A stretch of DNA of 32,721 nt from JBNKWA01 sp050299555 (GTDB lineage: Bacteria; Pseudomonadota; Alphaproteobacteria; Rhodobacterales; Rhodobacteraceae), in contig JBNKWA010000071.1 in the NCBI GenBank assembly GCA_050299555.1, forward strand, positions 1 through 32,721, written 5' to 3'. The notes beneath the pieces are model-generated. The model had not been told where the DNA came from and ran no database searches. It was given only the letters and a program-made list of their open reading frames with translations. Numbering within the stretch: position 1 is the first letter of the stretch; every line of letters starts with the position of its first letter. Positions 1 to 6,214 of the stretch are shown here, one piece after another. The translations under genes and the position numbers were made by a program.

Positions 1-1
1 C

Positions 2-520
2 CACGACGCCGATCCGGGGATTCCGCATGTGCTGGAGGGCTGGGCGACGGGCGGCGATCCGCGCGAGTATCATCTCGACCTGGGCGAGATGCTGGTCCGA
101 AACGTCCATACCGATGTGCGCTCGGGAATCGGCGGGGTGCGGCCGGACGGCAATTCGGTCTTCATCTTTGAGGTCGAGGGGCTGTGCATCGGCCATCTGG
201 GGCATCTGCATCACGAACCCTCCGAGGAGCAGTATGCCGCCATCGGCCGCCTCGACGTGGTAATGGCGCCGGTGGATGGCGGCATGACCCTGGACCTGCC
301 GACCATGATCCGGGTCCTGAAGCGGCTGCGGGCCCAGATCGTCCTGCCGATGCACTGGTTCGGTCCCGGCAACCTGGAGGTCTTCGTCGCCGGCATGGCG
401 GACGAATTCCGGGTGGTCAGGGTCGGCGGCAAGCCGATCGTGGTCAGCCTGCGTACCCTTCCCTCGAGCCCGGAAATCCGGGTATTGCTGCCCAGGGTGG
501 CCGGCGACGGTTTCGACTGA
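2..520 (+). CDS. MBL-fold metal-dependent hydrolase, C-terminal part (5' end outside window)
   Basis: The frame is open from base 2 and ends with TGA at 518-520, so the start lies left of the window. The visible 172 residues read as the second half of a metallo-beta-lactamase-fold hydrolase of the UlaG-like type. They show an HDAD segment at the very start, GHLGHLHHEPS (a typical internal metal-ligand region), a MAPVDGG strand-turn and a late LPMHWFGPG segment carrying a histidine. A GTG at 29 could look like a start, but the conserved motif begins upstream of it, so the gene is truncated by the window edge rather than short. The next gene starts 34 bp downstream on the same strand and the two may be co-transcribed. 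The substrate cannot be told from the sequence. Family call confident, function open. Confidence 0.85.
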   Translation, partial: HDADPGIPHVLEGWATGGDPREYHLDLGEMLVRNVHTDVRSGIGGVRPDGNSVFIFEVEGLCIGHLGHLHHEPSEEQYAAIGRLDVVMAPVDGGMTLDLPTMIRVLKRLRAQIVLPMHWFGPGNLEVFVAGMADEFRVVRVGGKPIVVSLRTLPSSPEIRVLLPRVAGDGFD

Positions 521-554
521 CGCCGGTCCGCATGAGGACAGGTGACGGGGCGGC

Positions 555-1964
555 ATGGAATTGAACGATGCGGGGCCGGCCTTTGTCGCCGCCCTGAGGG
601 AGGCCCTCGGCGAGGCCGCCGTCCGGCCCGCCGGTGCCGCCGAGCGTGAGGAACCGCGGGGCCGCTTTCATGGCCGCGAGGGGCCGGTGGCACTGCCGGC
701 CAGCACCGAGGCGGTGGCCGCCGCGGTGCGGCTCTGTGCCGCCCACCGGGTGCCGGTGGTGGCGCGCGGCGGCGGCACCGGACTGGTCGGCGGGACCATC
801 ATGGCCGACGGAGCGCTGCCGCTGATCCTGTCGCTGGACCGCCTCTCCCGGGTGCGCGAGGTGGCCGCCGGCGACGGCGTGATGATCGCCGAGGCCGGAG
901 TGACCCTGGCCGGCGTGCAGGAGGCCGCACGCGCCGCCGGGCGGCTGTTTCCGCTCTCGCTGGCCGCAGAAGGCACCGCCCAGATCGGCGGCAACCTGGC
1001 CACCAATGCCGGCGGCATCACCGTCCTGCGCTATGGCAATGCCCGCGAGCTGACGCTTGGCCTGGAGGCGGTCATGGCCGATGGCAGCGTCCTGCATGGG
1101 CTCAAGCGGCTGCGCAAGGACAATACCGGCTACGACATCCGCAACCTGCTGATCGGCTCGGAAGGCACACTGGGGATCATCACCGCCGCGGCGCTGCGGC
1201 TGTTCCCGATCCCGGCCGAGACGGCGACGGCCTATGCCGCCGTGCCCTCGCCCGCCGCCGCGCTGGCGCTGCTCCGCCACCTGCAGGCGGCGCTGGGCGA
1301 GACGGTCACCGCGTTCGAGCTGATCCACCGCATCGGGCTCGACTTTCAGGACGAGGCGGGCATGGCGCCCCGCGACCCGTTACGGCCTAGGCCCGACTGG
1401 CTGGTCCTGACCGAGGCGGGCGGCCACACCGGCACCGCCGAGGCCTTCGAGGCGGCACTGATGGGCGCGGCCGAGGCGGAGCTTCTGGGCGATGCGGTGC
1501 TGGCGCGGTCAGAGAGCCAGCGCACCGCCTTCTGGGCCCTGCGCGAGGCGATCCCGGCCGCCAACCGGCGAGTGGGTGCCATCGTCTCGCACGACATCGC
1601 CCTGCCGCTCGGAGCGGTGCCCGGGTTCATCGCCGAGGGCGCGGGCAGGATCGCCGCCATTGCGCCGGAGCTGAGGATCAACTGCTTCGGCCATCTCGGC
1701 GACGGCAACCTGCACTACAACGTCTTTCCGCCGCCAGGTGTCGCGCGGGAGCGCTATGACGACCGGGCGACCGAGGTGACGGTGGCGGTCTATGAGCTGG
1801 TGGATGCCGCCGGCGGCTCGATCAGCGCCGAGCACGGCATCGGGCGGCTGAAGGCCGGGGTGCTGCCGCGCTACGCCGATCCGGCGCGGATGGCGGCGAT
1901 GCGGGCGGTGAAGGCGGCGCTGGACCCGCTGGGCATCCTCAACCCCGGGGCGGTGCTGGCCTGA
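555..1964 (+). CDS. FAD-linked oxidase, GlcD / D-2-hydroxyacid dehydrogenase family
   Basis: This 469-residue protein has the full length of the FAD-binding type 4 (VAO/PCMH fold) 2-hydroxyacid dehydrogenases, which oxidise substrates such as D-lactate, glycolate or D-2-hydroxyglutarate to 2-oxoacids. Visible motifs in order are the FAD pyrophosphate loop VVARGGGTGLVGG (about residues 69-81), IGGNLATNAGG, the block RKDNTGYDIRNL followed by GSEGTLGIIT, then near the C-terminus GHLGDGNLHYNV and SAEHGIGRLK, both of which carry active-site residues in this family. The ATG at 555 is preceded by a G-rich stretch (GACGGGGCGG) that can act as ribosome-binding site. No signal peptide or iron-sulfur domain is present, so this is a stand-alone GlcD-like subunit. 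Which 2-hydroxyacid is used cannot be read from the sequence. Confidence 0.92.
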   Translation: MELNDAGPAFVAALREALGEAAVRPAGAAEREEPRGRFHGREGPVALPASTEAVAAAVRLCAAHRVPVVARGGGTGLVGGTIMADGALPLILSLDRLSRVREVAAGDGVMIAEAGVTLAGVQEAARAAGRLFPLSLAAEGTAQIGGNLATNAGGITVLRYGNARELTLGLEAVMADGSVLHGLKRLRKDNTGYDIRNLLIGSEGTLGIITAAALRLFPIPAETATAYAAVPSPAAALALLRHLQAALGETVTAFELIHRIGLDFQDEAGMAPRDPLRPRPDWLVLTEAGGHTGTAEAFEAALMGAAEAELLGDAVLARSESQRTAFWALREAIPAANRRVGAIVSHDIALPLGAVPGFIAEGAGRIAAIAPELRINCFGHLGDGNLHYNVFPPPGVARERYDDRATEVTVAVYELVDAAGGSISAEHGIGRLKAGVLPRYADPARMAAMRAVKAALDPLGILNPGAVLA

Positions 1965-1990
1965 CCCCCAAGGCGGCGCCCCGCCCGGGG

Positions 1991-2275
1991 CGTCCCCATG
2001 GGGACGCAGGGTCAAGCCGCTGATTTCGCGCGGTTTCCCGTGGGGACGGTCCTGGGGACACGTGGGGACGCCCGCAGGGGCCGGAAAAGGCGTCCCCATG
2101 GGGACGCAGGGTCAAAGCACTGATTTCACGGCATTTCCCGTGGGGACGGTCCTGGGGACGCATGGGGACACCCGCAGGCGCCGGCAAGGCGTCCCCACGG
2201 GGACGTTCCGTAATACACTGATTTCAAATGGAAAAAGTGTTAACGCCGGTGGGGACACAGTGGGGACGCCGGTTT
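1991..2275. repeat. 100-bp tandem repeat, three units, each headed by a CGTCCCC-GGGGACG palindrome
   Basis: Units begin at 1991, 2091 and 2190 with CGTCCCCATGGGGACG, the identical 16-mer, and CGTCCCCACGGGGACG. Units 1 and 2 are close copies. Both continue with GCAGGGTCAA, a CTGATTTC core, TTTCCCGTGGGGACGGTCCT and a further TGGGGAC repeat. Unit 3 keeps the head palindrome, the CACTGATTTCA core (2217-2227) and two GTGGGGAC copies, but diverges in between and stops near 2275. Every unit therefore contains several GGGGAC/GTCCCC elements in both orientations and could fold into hairpins. The array sits exactly at the border between G+C-rich core sequence and the lower-G+C island. It could be a REP-like intergenic element or a recombination or insertion hot spot. 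No transposase is visible nearby. Confidence 0.85.
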
Positions 2276-2416
2276 GCGGCCGATGTCGGGCCGCCAAACC
2301 CTCAGCCGACCGGATCCATCGCCGGTTTGAGCCCTGTCCACCTACTGCTGCGCTTCGCACGAACGCCCTTGTCTGCCAGGGACGGCCCAGAAGCATGTCA
2401 AACGATACAGGAAGTT

Positions 2417-2433
2417 CCTGACAGGTTGTCAGG
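2417..2433. other. Small perfect dyad CCTGACA-GGT-TGTCAGG
   Basis: Two 7-base arms separated by three bases, followed on the plus strand by CATGATTTTT. Read left to right it resembles a weak intrinsic terminator. It lies 450 bp after the nearest plus-strand gene and about 45 bp beyond the end of the minus-strand Rrf2 gene, so its role is uncertain. It could equally be an operator half-site pair or chance. Confidence 0.3.
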
Positions 2434-2478
2434 CATGATTTTTCAACGGCTTCGGTCAGCAAGCAGCATGCTCGGGGA

Positions 2479-2949
2479 TTAGCCGTCTTGGGTTCGGCTT
2501 ACTGCTGTGTCAGGCTGTGAGCCGCGGTTTGTCGAGTCAGGCCGCCAGTCAACCGTCAGGTCGGCAACCGATGTGCGCGCCAGTACTGCTTCGAACTGGG
2601 AACGCGCTGCCTCCAGCGCGTTCGTAGTCGCCCGATTGGCAGCTTGTGCCAGAAGGCACGTCGGCACCTCATCATCATTTCCAACTGAAAAAAGTGGGGG
2701 CGACCCCAGCGCGTCGTAAATCTCCAGGAGTGTAATATCCTCGAGCGGACGCTCCAGAGACCAGCCGCCCCTGTGTCCCTTTGTCGACGCCACGATTCCA
2801 GCCTCGCGCAGTCCGGCCATCGTTCTTCTGACGACGGCCGGGTTTGTCCGAAGCATCCCGGCGATCACCTGCGAGGTGGCAGGCTCCTTCATCCGGTCGA
2901 GATGCAAGAGCGCGTGAAGAACACGTGGAAGCCGGCTGTCCTGTCGCAT
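2479..2949 (-). CDS. Rrf2-family transcriptional regulator
   Basis: This 156-residue protein has the length and layout of Rrf2 regulators. An N-terminal winged helix-turn-helix occupies roughly residues 1-75 (the stretch ATSQVIAGMLRTNPAVVRRTM is the recognition region and GHRGGWSLER the wing), followed by ITLLEIYDAL and a dimerisation helix. Only one cysteine is visible (C98, in the PTCLLA segment), so the three-cysteine iron-sulfur site of NsrR, IscR or RsrR is absent. It belongs with the YwnA-like Rrf2 proteins that sense by other means. It is divergent from the methyltransferase at 3061 and probably controls that gene and itself from the shared 111-bp spacer. The gene is lower in G+C than the core genes, which suggests acquisition. 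Effector unknown. Confidence 0.88.
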   Translation of the reverse strand: MRQDSRLPRVLHALLHLDRMKEPATSQVIAGMLRTNPAVVRRTMAGLREAGIVASTKGHRGGWSLERPLEDITLLEIYDALGSPPLFSVGNDDEVPTCLLAQAANRATTNALEAARSQFEAVLARTSVADLTVDWRPDSTNRGSQPDTAVSRTQDG

Positions 2950-2975
2950 GATTTGCTCTCCGCCTCATGTAGCAA

Positions 2976-3030
2976 ACGATGGTTCGTGATATTGACAACC
3001 GCCAACTCACGCTTCACATGTTGTTACATG
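2976..3030. promoter_or_regulatory. Divergent promoter/operator region between Rrf2 gene and methyltransferase
   Basis: The spacer holds a TTGACA hexamer at 2992-2997 on the plus strand, two small dyads, ACGA-TGGT-TCGT (2976-2987) and CATGT-TGTT-ACATG (3017-3030), and is A+T-rich for this genome. The second dyad lies where a -10 element paired with the TTGACA would be expected, so a repressor bound there would block transcription of the methyltransferase. Rrf2 regulators commonly act on the gene next to them. The assignment of these dyads as operators is inference. Confidence 0.4.
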
Positions 3031-3060
3031 AAGTCGATTCAGCGGTCCAGGAAGGATGAT

Positions 3061-3705
3061 ATGTCACTGGCGGATGAGACCCATGAAGCATTTTGGGAAC
3101 AACGATATATGTCCACGGCGACACCGTCGGGCCGGCGACCCTCTGGAGTTCTGGTTCGTTTTGCGCAGGATCGGACGCCCGGAACGGCGCTGGACTTAGG
3201 TTGTGCGCGTGGTGACGACGCGGTCTGGCTTGCGCGCAACGGCTGGTCCGTCACTGGTGTCGATGTATCCGGAACCGCCCTGAAAGCAGCCGAGACCGCA
3301 GCGCACGCTGCGGGTGTCTCGGAAAAAACGGTATTTGAGCGCCACGATCTGGATAAGAGCTTTCCGCATGGAAGCTTTGATCTCGTCATCGCGATGTTCC
3401 TGCATTCGCCGGTTGCTCTCGACCGCAACAACATTCTTCGGCGAGCCGCCGACAGCGTCTCTCCCGGAGGTCTACTGCTGATTGCCGCGCATGGCTCACG
3501 CGCGCCGTGGTCCTGGTCAAAGCCGGGCACAGTCTTTCCGACAGCACGGGAAGAACTTGATGCGCTGAAGCTAGGTCCATGTGACTGGAACGAGCTTAGC
3601 GTTGGGGCTATCTCCCGAATTGCGAAAGGCCCCGAAGGTCAACACGCCGAAGTCGTCGATGCGGTCATCGCAATCGAACGGAGAAACAACATTCACTTTG
3701 GGTAA
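3061..3705 (+). CDS. Class I SAM-dependent methyltransferase (TehB-like fold)
   Basis: The 214-residue product starts at the ATG at 3061, chosen because AGGAAGG lies 5-11 bases upstream. An in-frame ATG at 3028 would add eleven residues but has no such site. The protein opens with a helix (ETHEAFWEQRY) that precedes the fold in many small-molecule methyltransferases. It then shows the SAM-binding motif I ALDLGCARGDDAVWLA (about residues 43-58), the acidic end of strand 2 (VTGVDVS), a motif II/III region (HDLDKSFPHGSFDLVIAMFLH) and SPGGLLLIAAHG. The acceptor substrate is not evident; family members methylate small molecules such as tellurite, thiols or thiopurines. It is transcribed divergently from the Rrf2 gene, its likely regulator. 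Confidence 0.85.
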   Translation: MSLADETHEAFWEQRYMSTATPSGRRPSGVLVRFAQDRTPGTALDLGCARGDDAVWLARNGWSVTGVDVSGTALKAAETAAHAAGVSEKTVFERHDLDKSFPHGSFDLVIAMFLHSPVALDRNNILRRAADSVSPGGLLLIAAHGSRAPWSWSKPGTVFPTAREELDALKLGPCDWNELSVGAISRIAKGPEGQHAEVVDAVIAIERRNNIHFG

Positions 3706-3821
3706 GTGCCGCCATGGCAATCGAGGGCGCAGGCCATTGGCTCGCTGAGGAGCAGCGTGCTGACACTGCAGCTGCCATTGCGACCTTCGCCGACGATGTC
3801 TTCTCGCTCCAGGAGAACTAG
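3705..3821 (+). pseudogene. C-terminal remnant of an alpha/beta-hydrolase
   Basis: Between the methyltransferase stop and the next gene a short frame reads AIEGAGHWLAEEQ from the ATG at 3714, followed by about 20 residues and a TAG at 3819-3821. The GAGHW-EEQ pattern is the catalytic-histidine segment at the end of epoxide hydrolase and haloalkane dehalogenase-type alpha/beta hydrolases. The rest of such a protein (nucleophile elbow, cap) is missing: upstream this frame runs back through the methyltransferase gene. It is therefore probably the stump of a deleted gene rather than a working 35-residue product. The next gene starts at the base after its stop, as expected if the two were once one operon. 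Confidence 0.55.
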
Positions 3822-4175
3822 ATGATCGAGGCCACCTGCCATTGCGGCGCCGTATCAATACGGCTACCGGACGTGCCCGCCGAAGTCACGCACTGCAACT
3901 GCTCGATCTGCCGACGCTACGGCGTGCTGTGGGGCTACTACGCGATTTCAAGCGTCAAGTTCGCGCCCAATCCTTTTCCGACGAGTACCTATGCCTGGAA
4001 CGGGAAGAACGTCGACTTCCATCGCTGCTCAACTTGCGGATGCGTCACACACTGGTCGCCGCGCGCGACTGGCCGAAGTCAACTGGGTGTGAACATGCGA
4101 TTGATCGACCCCAGTGTCCTCACAAGAGCAAAGATACGTTACAAGGATGCAGCTGGGACTGGAATTTTCCTGTAG
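3822..4175 (+). CDS. GFA-family (glutathione-dependent formaldehyde-activating enzyme-like) zinc protein, short form
   Basis: This 117-residue protein has the cysteine pattern of the GFA/Mss4-like fold: CHC at residues 6-8, CNC at 25-27 with C30 (CNCSICRR), and CSTCGC at 69-74. These are the zinc-binding positions of the family. The founding member was described as speeding formation of S-hydroxymethylglutathione from formaldehyde and glutathione, but most GFA proteins have no proven reaction. Its ATG follows the stop of the hydrolase remnant directly. Length is normal for short GFA proteins. Composition is lower in G+C than the core genes. Confidence 0.9.
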   Translation: MIEATCHCGAVSIRLPDVPAEVTHCNCSICRRYGVLWGYYAISSVKFAPNPFPTSTYAWNGKNVDFHRCSTCGCVTHWSPRATGRSQLGVNMRLIDPSVLTRAKIRYKDAAGTGIFL

Positions 4176-4198
4176 TTGTTGTCTGGTCTGATAGCTGT

Positions 4199-4218
4199 GC
4201 CAGCGGAAGGCCGCTGGC
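4199..4218 (+). terminator. Hairpin after the short GFA gene, possible terminator
   Basis: An eight-base perfect stem, GCCAGCGG and CCGCTGGC around AAGG, begins 24 bases after the GFA stop codon. There is no T-run after it, so if it ends transcription it does so weakly or with Rho. Confidence 0.35.
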
Positions 4219-4294
4219 GGAGCACTGCAGCCAGGTCGGTTGGATCGACGGCCGTTTGAACCCAAAGACGACACTTCCAGATCCTCTCCTTTGA

Positions 4295-4300
4295 TATGAT
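4295..4300 (+). promoter_or_regulatory. Candidate -10 element (TATGAT) before the second GFA gene
   Basis: TATGAT sits in a locally A+T-rich stretch about 70 bases before the ATG of the second GFA gene and after the hairpin that follows the first. No good -35 hexamer is visible at 16-18 bases, so this is only a candidate for a separate promoter. Confidence 0.25.
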
Positions 4301-4372
4301 TTCGAGGTGTGCGAGGCTGGATCAGTCGCGTTTATCTAGGACCGCGTTCCAAGGTTTTGAGAGGGTGAAGAA

Positions 4373-4861
4373 ATGACAAGCCATGAGGGAGGTTGCCTTT
4401 GCGGAGGCATTCGGTACCGAACTCTGGCAGAACCAAGCCGGGTTACCGTCTGCCACTGTCGCTTCTGCCAGAGGGCTACCGGATCGGCCTATATGGTTGA
4501 GCCGATCTTTGAAGCAGGCGACTTCGTCGTACATTCCGGCGTGCCCGCGGTTTACGATCACGTATCTGCAGGCTCTGGAAAGGCGGTACACATCCACTTT
4601 TGCCCCAACTGCGGCACCAAGCTTTGGCTCAGTTTCGAGCGGTTTCCTGACGCGGTCGGCGTCTATGCCGGAACCTTTGATGATCCATGTTGGTTCCCGA
4701 TCGAACCGGCGACCTCCAAGCATATCTTTCTCGGCGTTGCTCGCGCAGACACGGTTATTCCTGGTGGCATACCGACGTTCATTGAGCACGCCACAACGAA
4801 CGACGGCACGCCGCGGGAGGCAGCGGTCTTCGACACTTGTCACCGGATCGGTAGCAGATAG
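4373..4861 (+). CDS. GFA-family zinc protein, long form
   Basis: This 162-residue protein is a second, only distantly similar member of the GFA/Mss4-like family. The zinc-site cysteines appear as GGCLCGG (C8, C10), CHCRFCQR (C27, C29, C32) and CPNCGTKLW (C77, C80). The CHCRFCQRATGSAY block and the later FCPNCGTKLW block are the best-conserved family signatures. The tail after residue 120 extends beyond the core fold with no recognised domain. The ATG is preceded by GAGAGGGTGAAG, a reasonable ribosome-binding site. It is separated from the short GFA gene by about 200 bp with its own hairpin and possible promoter, so it may be expressed independently. Physiological substrate unknown. Confidence 0.9.
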   Translation: MTSHEGGCLCGGIRYRTLAEPSRVTVCHCRFCQRATGSAYMVEPIFEAGDFVVHSGVPAVYDHVSAGSGKAVHIHFCPNCGTKLWLSFERFPDAVGVYAGTFDDPCWFPIEPATSKHIFLGVARADTVIPGGIPTFIEHATTNDGTPREAAVFDTCHRIGSR

Positions 4862-5015
4862 CGGAGGCTGTCCGCTTCGTCCCGCACAGCAGTCGCGGGT
4901 CGGATCGCCTTGACCCACCCAGGGCGCGGGCCGCAGGCGTTCCAGGCGGAGTGGGCGCGGGAAGGTCAGACCCGCTTCCGCCCGAACATTCCGTTCCCGG
5001 TTCAGCGGCCCGAGA

Positions 5016-5699
5016 TCAGAAGTCCAGGTTGGCGTAGTTCTCGGACGGGGTGAAGCCGGGGATCAGGTCGGCGAGGATCGAGCGGAAGGCCGGCCGCGAC
5101 TTGATCTTGGCGTACCAGTCGCGCAGGCCCTCGGAGCGGTTCCAGTCGACATCGCCCACATAGTCGAGGCAGGAAAGCTGGGCCGCGGCGGCGAAATCGG
5201 CGATGGTCATCTCGTCGCCCGCCAGCCAGCGCCGGTCCTCGACCAGCCAGGTGATGTAGTCGAGGTGGTACTTGATGTTCCGCGACCCCGCCTTGATCTT
5301 TTCGCTGTCGGGATAGCCGGTCTTGGCGAGGCGCTTGTTGACCTTCTCGTAGAGCAGGTTGGCGGTCACCTCCTGGTGGAACTTGTCGTCGAACCAGGCG
5401 GCCAGCCGCCGCGCCTCGGCCCGGCCGGCGGCATCGCGGGGCAGCAGCGGCGGCGCCGGATGGCGTTCCTCGAGGTACTCGCAGATCGCGGTGCTGTCGC
5501 CGAGCACCAGGTTGTCGATCCTGAGCGTCGGCACCTGGCCCGAGGGGTTCAGCCGCAGGTATTCCAGCCGCCGGTCCCAGGGCCGCTCCTCGACCAGTTC
5601 CACTTCGATGCGCTTCTCGGCCAGCACCAGCCGCACCTTGCGGCAGAAGGGCGAGAGCGGCAGGTGATAGAGGCGGCGCGGCGGCGGGGCGATGGACAT
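5016..5699 (-). CDS. Glutathione S-transferase-fold protein, possible FzlA (FtsZ-associated) homologue
   Basis: The 227-residue product has an N-terminal thioredoxin-like GST domain (LYHLPLSPFCRKVRLVLAEK at residues 10-29, then QVPTL and GDSTAICEYLEE, the glutathione-gamma-glutamyl loop) and an all-helical C-terminal domain with the MTIADFAAAAQL capping motif. S16 and C19 are candidate catalytic residues. Length and the acidic, aromatic C-terminal tail (ENYANLDF) resemble alphaproteobacterial FzlA, a GST-fold protein that binds FtsZ and does not act as a transferase. That link rests on my recollection of the family and needs a tree. The start ATG has AGAGG 7-11 bases upstream. It lies downstream of trxA beyond a strong hairpin, so it probably has its own promoter. 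Confidence 0.85.
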   Translation of the reverse strand: MSIAPPPRRLYHLPLSPFCRKVRLVLAEKRIEVELVEERPWDRRLEYLRLNPSGQVPTLRIDNLVLGDSTAICEYLEERHPAPPLLPRDAAGRAEARRLAAWFDDKFHQEVTANLLYEKVNKRLAKTGYPDSEKIKAGSRNIKYHLDYITWLVEDRRWLAGDEMTIADFAAAAQLSCLDYVGDVDWNRSEGLRDWYAKIKSRPAFRSILADLIPGFTPSENYANLDF

Positions 5700-5774
5700 G
5701 GTGCGCCTCTTTTGCCGTGGCGCCGGGCCGGGCGCAAGCGGGCGCGAAGCGGGGCATTCCCAGCGGTCGGAATC

Positions 5775-5801
5775 GAAAGGGGCGCGGCCGGCCCGCGCCC
5801 C
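5775..5801 (-). terminator. Intrinsic terminator of the trxA transcript
   Basis: A perfect nine-base stem, GGGGCGCGG and CCGCGCCCC around a five-base loop (5779-5801), is followed on the minus strand by TTTCGATT. It begins about 20 bases after the trxA stop codon. The T-run is short, but stem strength and position fit the end of the addB-addA-trxA transcript. Confidence 0.65.
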
Positions 5802-5823
5802 TCGTCGATCCGGTATCGGAGGG

Positions 5824-6144
5824 TCAGATGGTGCCTTCGATCCAGCTTTTCAGCGACGCCTTGGGCGCAGCGCCGACCTTGGTCGAGGCGACCTTGCCGT
5901 CCTTGAACAGGAACAGCGCCGGGATGCCGCGCACGCCGAGCTGGCTGGGCGAGGCGGGGTTTTCGTCCACGTTGATCTTGGCGACCTTGATCTTGCCGCC
6001 GAATTCCTCGGAGAGCTCCTCCAGGGCCGGGCCGATCATCCGGCAGGGGCCGCACCATTCGGCCCAGAAGTCGACCACAACGGGCACATCGGATTTCACG
6101 ACTTCGCTGTCGAACGTCGCGTCGGTTACCTTCACAGTCGCCAT
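5824..6144 (-). CDS. trxA: Thioredoxin
   Basis: A standard 106-residue thioredoxin that reduces disulfides in cytoplasmic proteins through its dithiol. The active site WCGPC is at residues 30-34 inside VDFWAEWCGPCRM, and the cis-proline loop GIPALFLF and KVGAAPK turn are present. The ATG at 6144 was chosen because AGGAGG lies seven bases upstream (complement of 6151-6156) and it gives the canonical N-terminus MATVKVTD. A longer open frame upstream has no family support. It follows addA by 70 bp on the same strand, a common alphaproteobacterial order, and is closed by the hairpin downstream. Confidence 0.97.
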   Translation of the reverse strand: MATVKVTDATFDSEVVKSDVPVVVDFWAEWCGPCRMIGPALEELSEEFGGKIKVAKINVDENPASPSQLGVRGIPALFLFKDGKVASTKVGAAPKASLKSWIEGTI

Positions 6145-6205
6145 GTCGGCCTCCTGAATACGAGACAATTGGGGCGCGGCGATCACGGCCGCCGGCGCCC
6201 CGTTG

Positions 6206-6212
6206 ACTATAT
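6206..6212 (-). promoter_or_regulatory. Candidate trxA promoter (-10-like TATATAG)
   Basis: The only A+T-rich patch between addA and trxA reads CTATATAGTCAA on the minus strand, about 65 bases before the trxA ATG. A TTGACC hexamer lies further upstream (complement of 6235-6240), but the spacing is longer than the usual 17 bases. It may give trxA a promoter of its own inside the end of addA. Confidence 0.3.
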
Positions 6213-6214
6213 AG

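Larger units (their letters stand above)
1965..2478. other. Gene-free stretch with palindromic tandem repeats
   Basis: No convincing gene lies between the FAD oxidase stop and the end of the minus-strand regulator gene. The left part (1991 to about 2275) is filled by the tandem repeat described separately. The right part (about 2276-2478) is unique sequence with ordinary-looking composition and only a small dyad at 2417-2433. Short open frames cross the repeats but follow the repeat period and encode nothing recognisable. Confidence 0.7.

Noticed and set aside
1991..2275. CRISPR-like array
   Set aside because: The whole 100-bp unit is repeated, including what would be spacers, and there are no cas genes.
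2260..2342. tRNA-like ends: GTGGGGA and TGTCCAC could pair as an acceptor stem, with GCCGGTTTGAGC resembling a T-arm
   Set aside because: One acceptor mismatch, a flawed T stem, no proper D-loop GG and no clear anticodon arm; the 5' part belongs to the repeat array.
2062..2421. Plus-strand 119-codon frame across the repeat array
   Set aside because: Its residues follow the DNA repeat period and it crosses into unique sequence with no family features.
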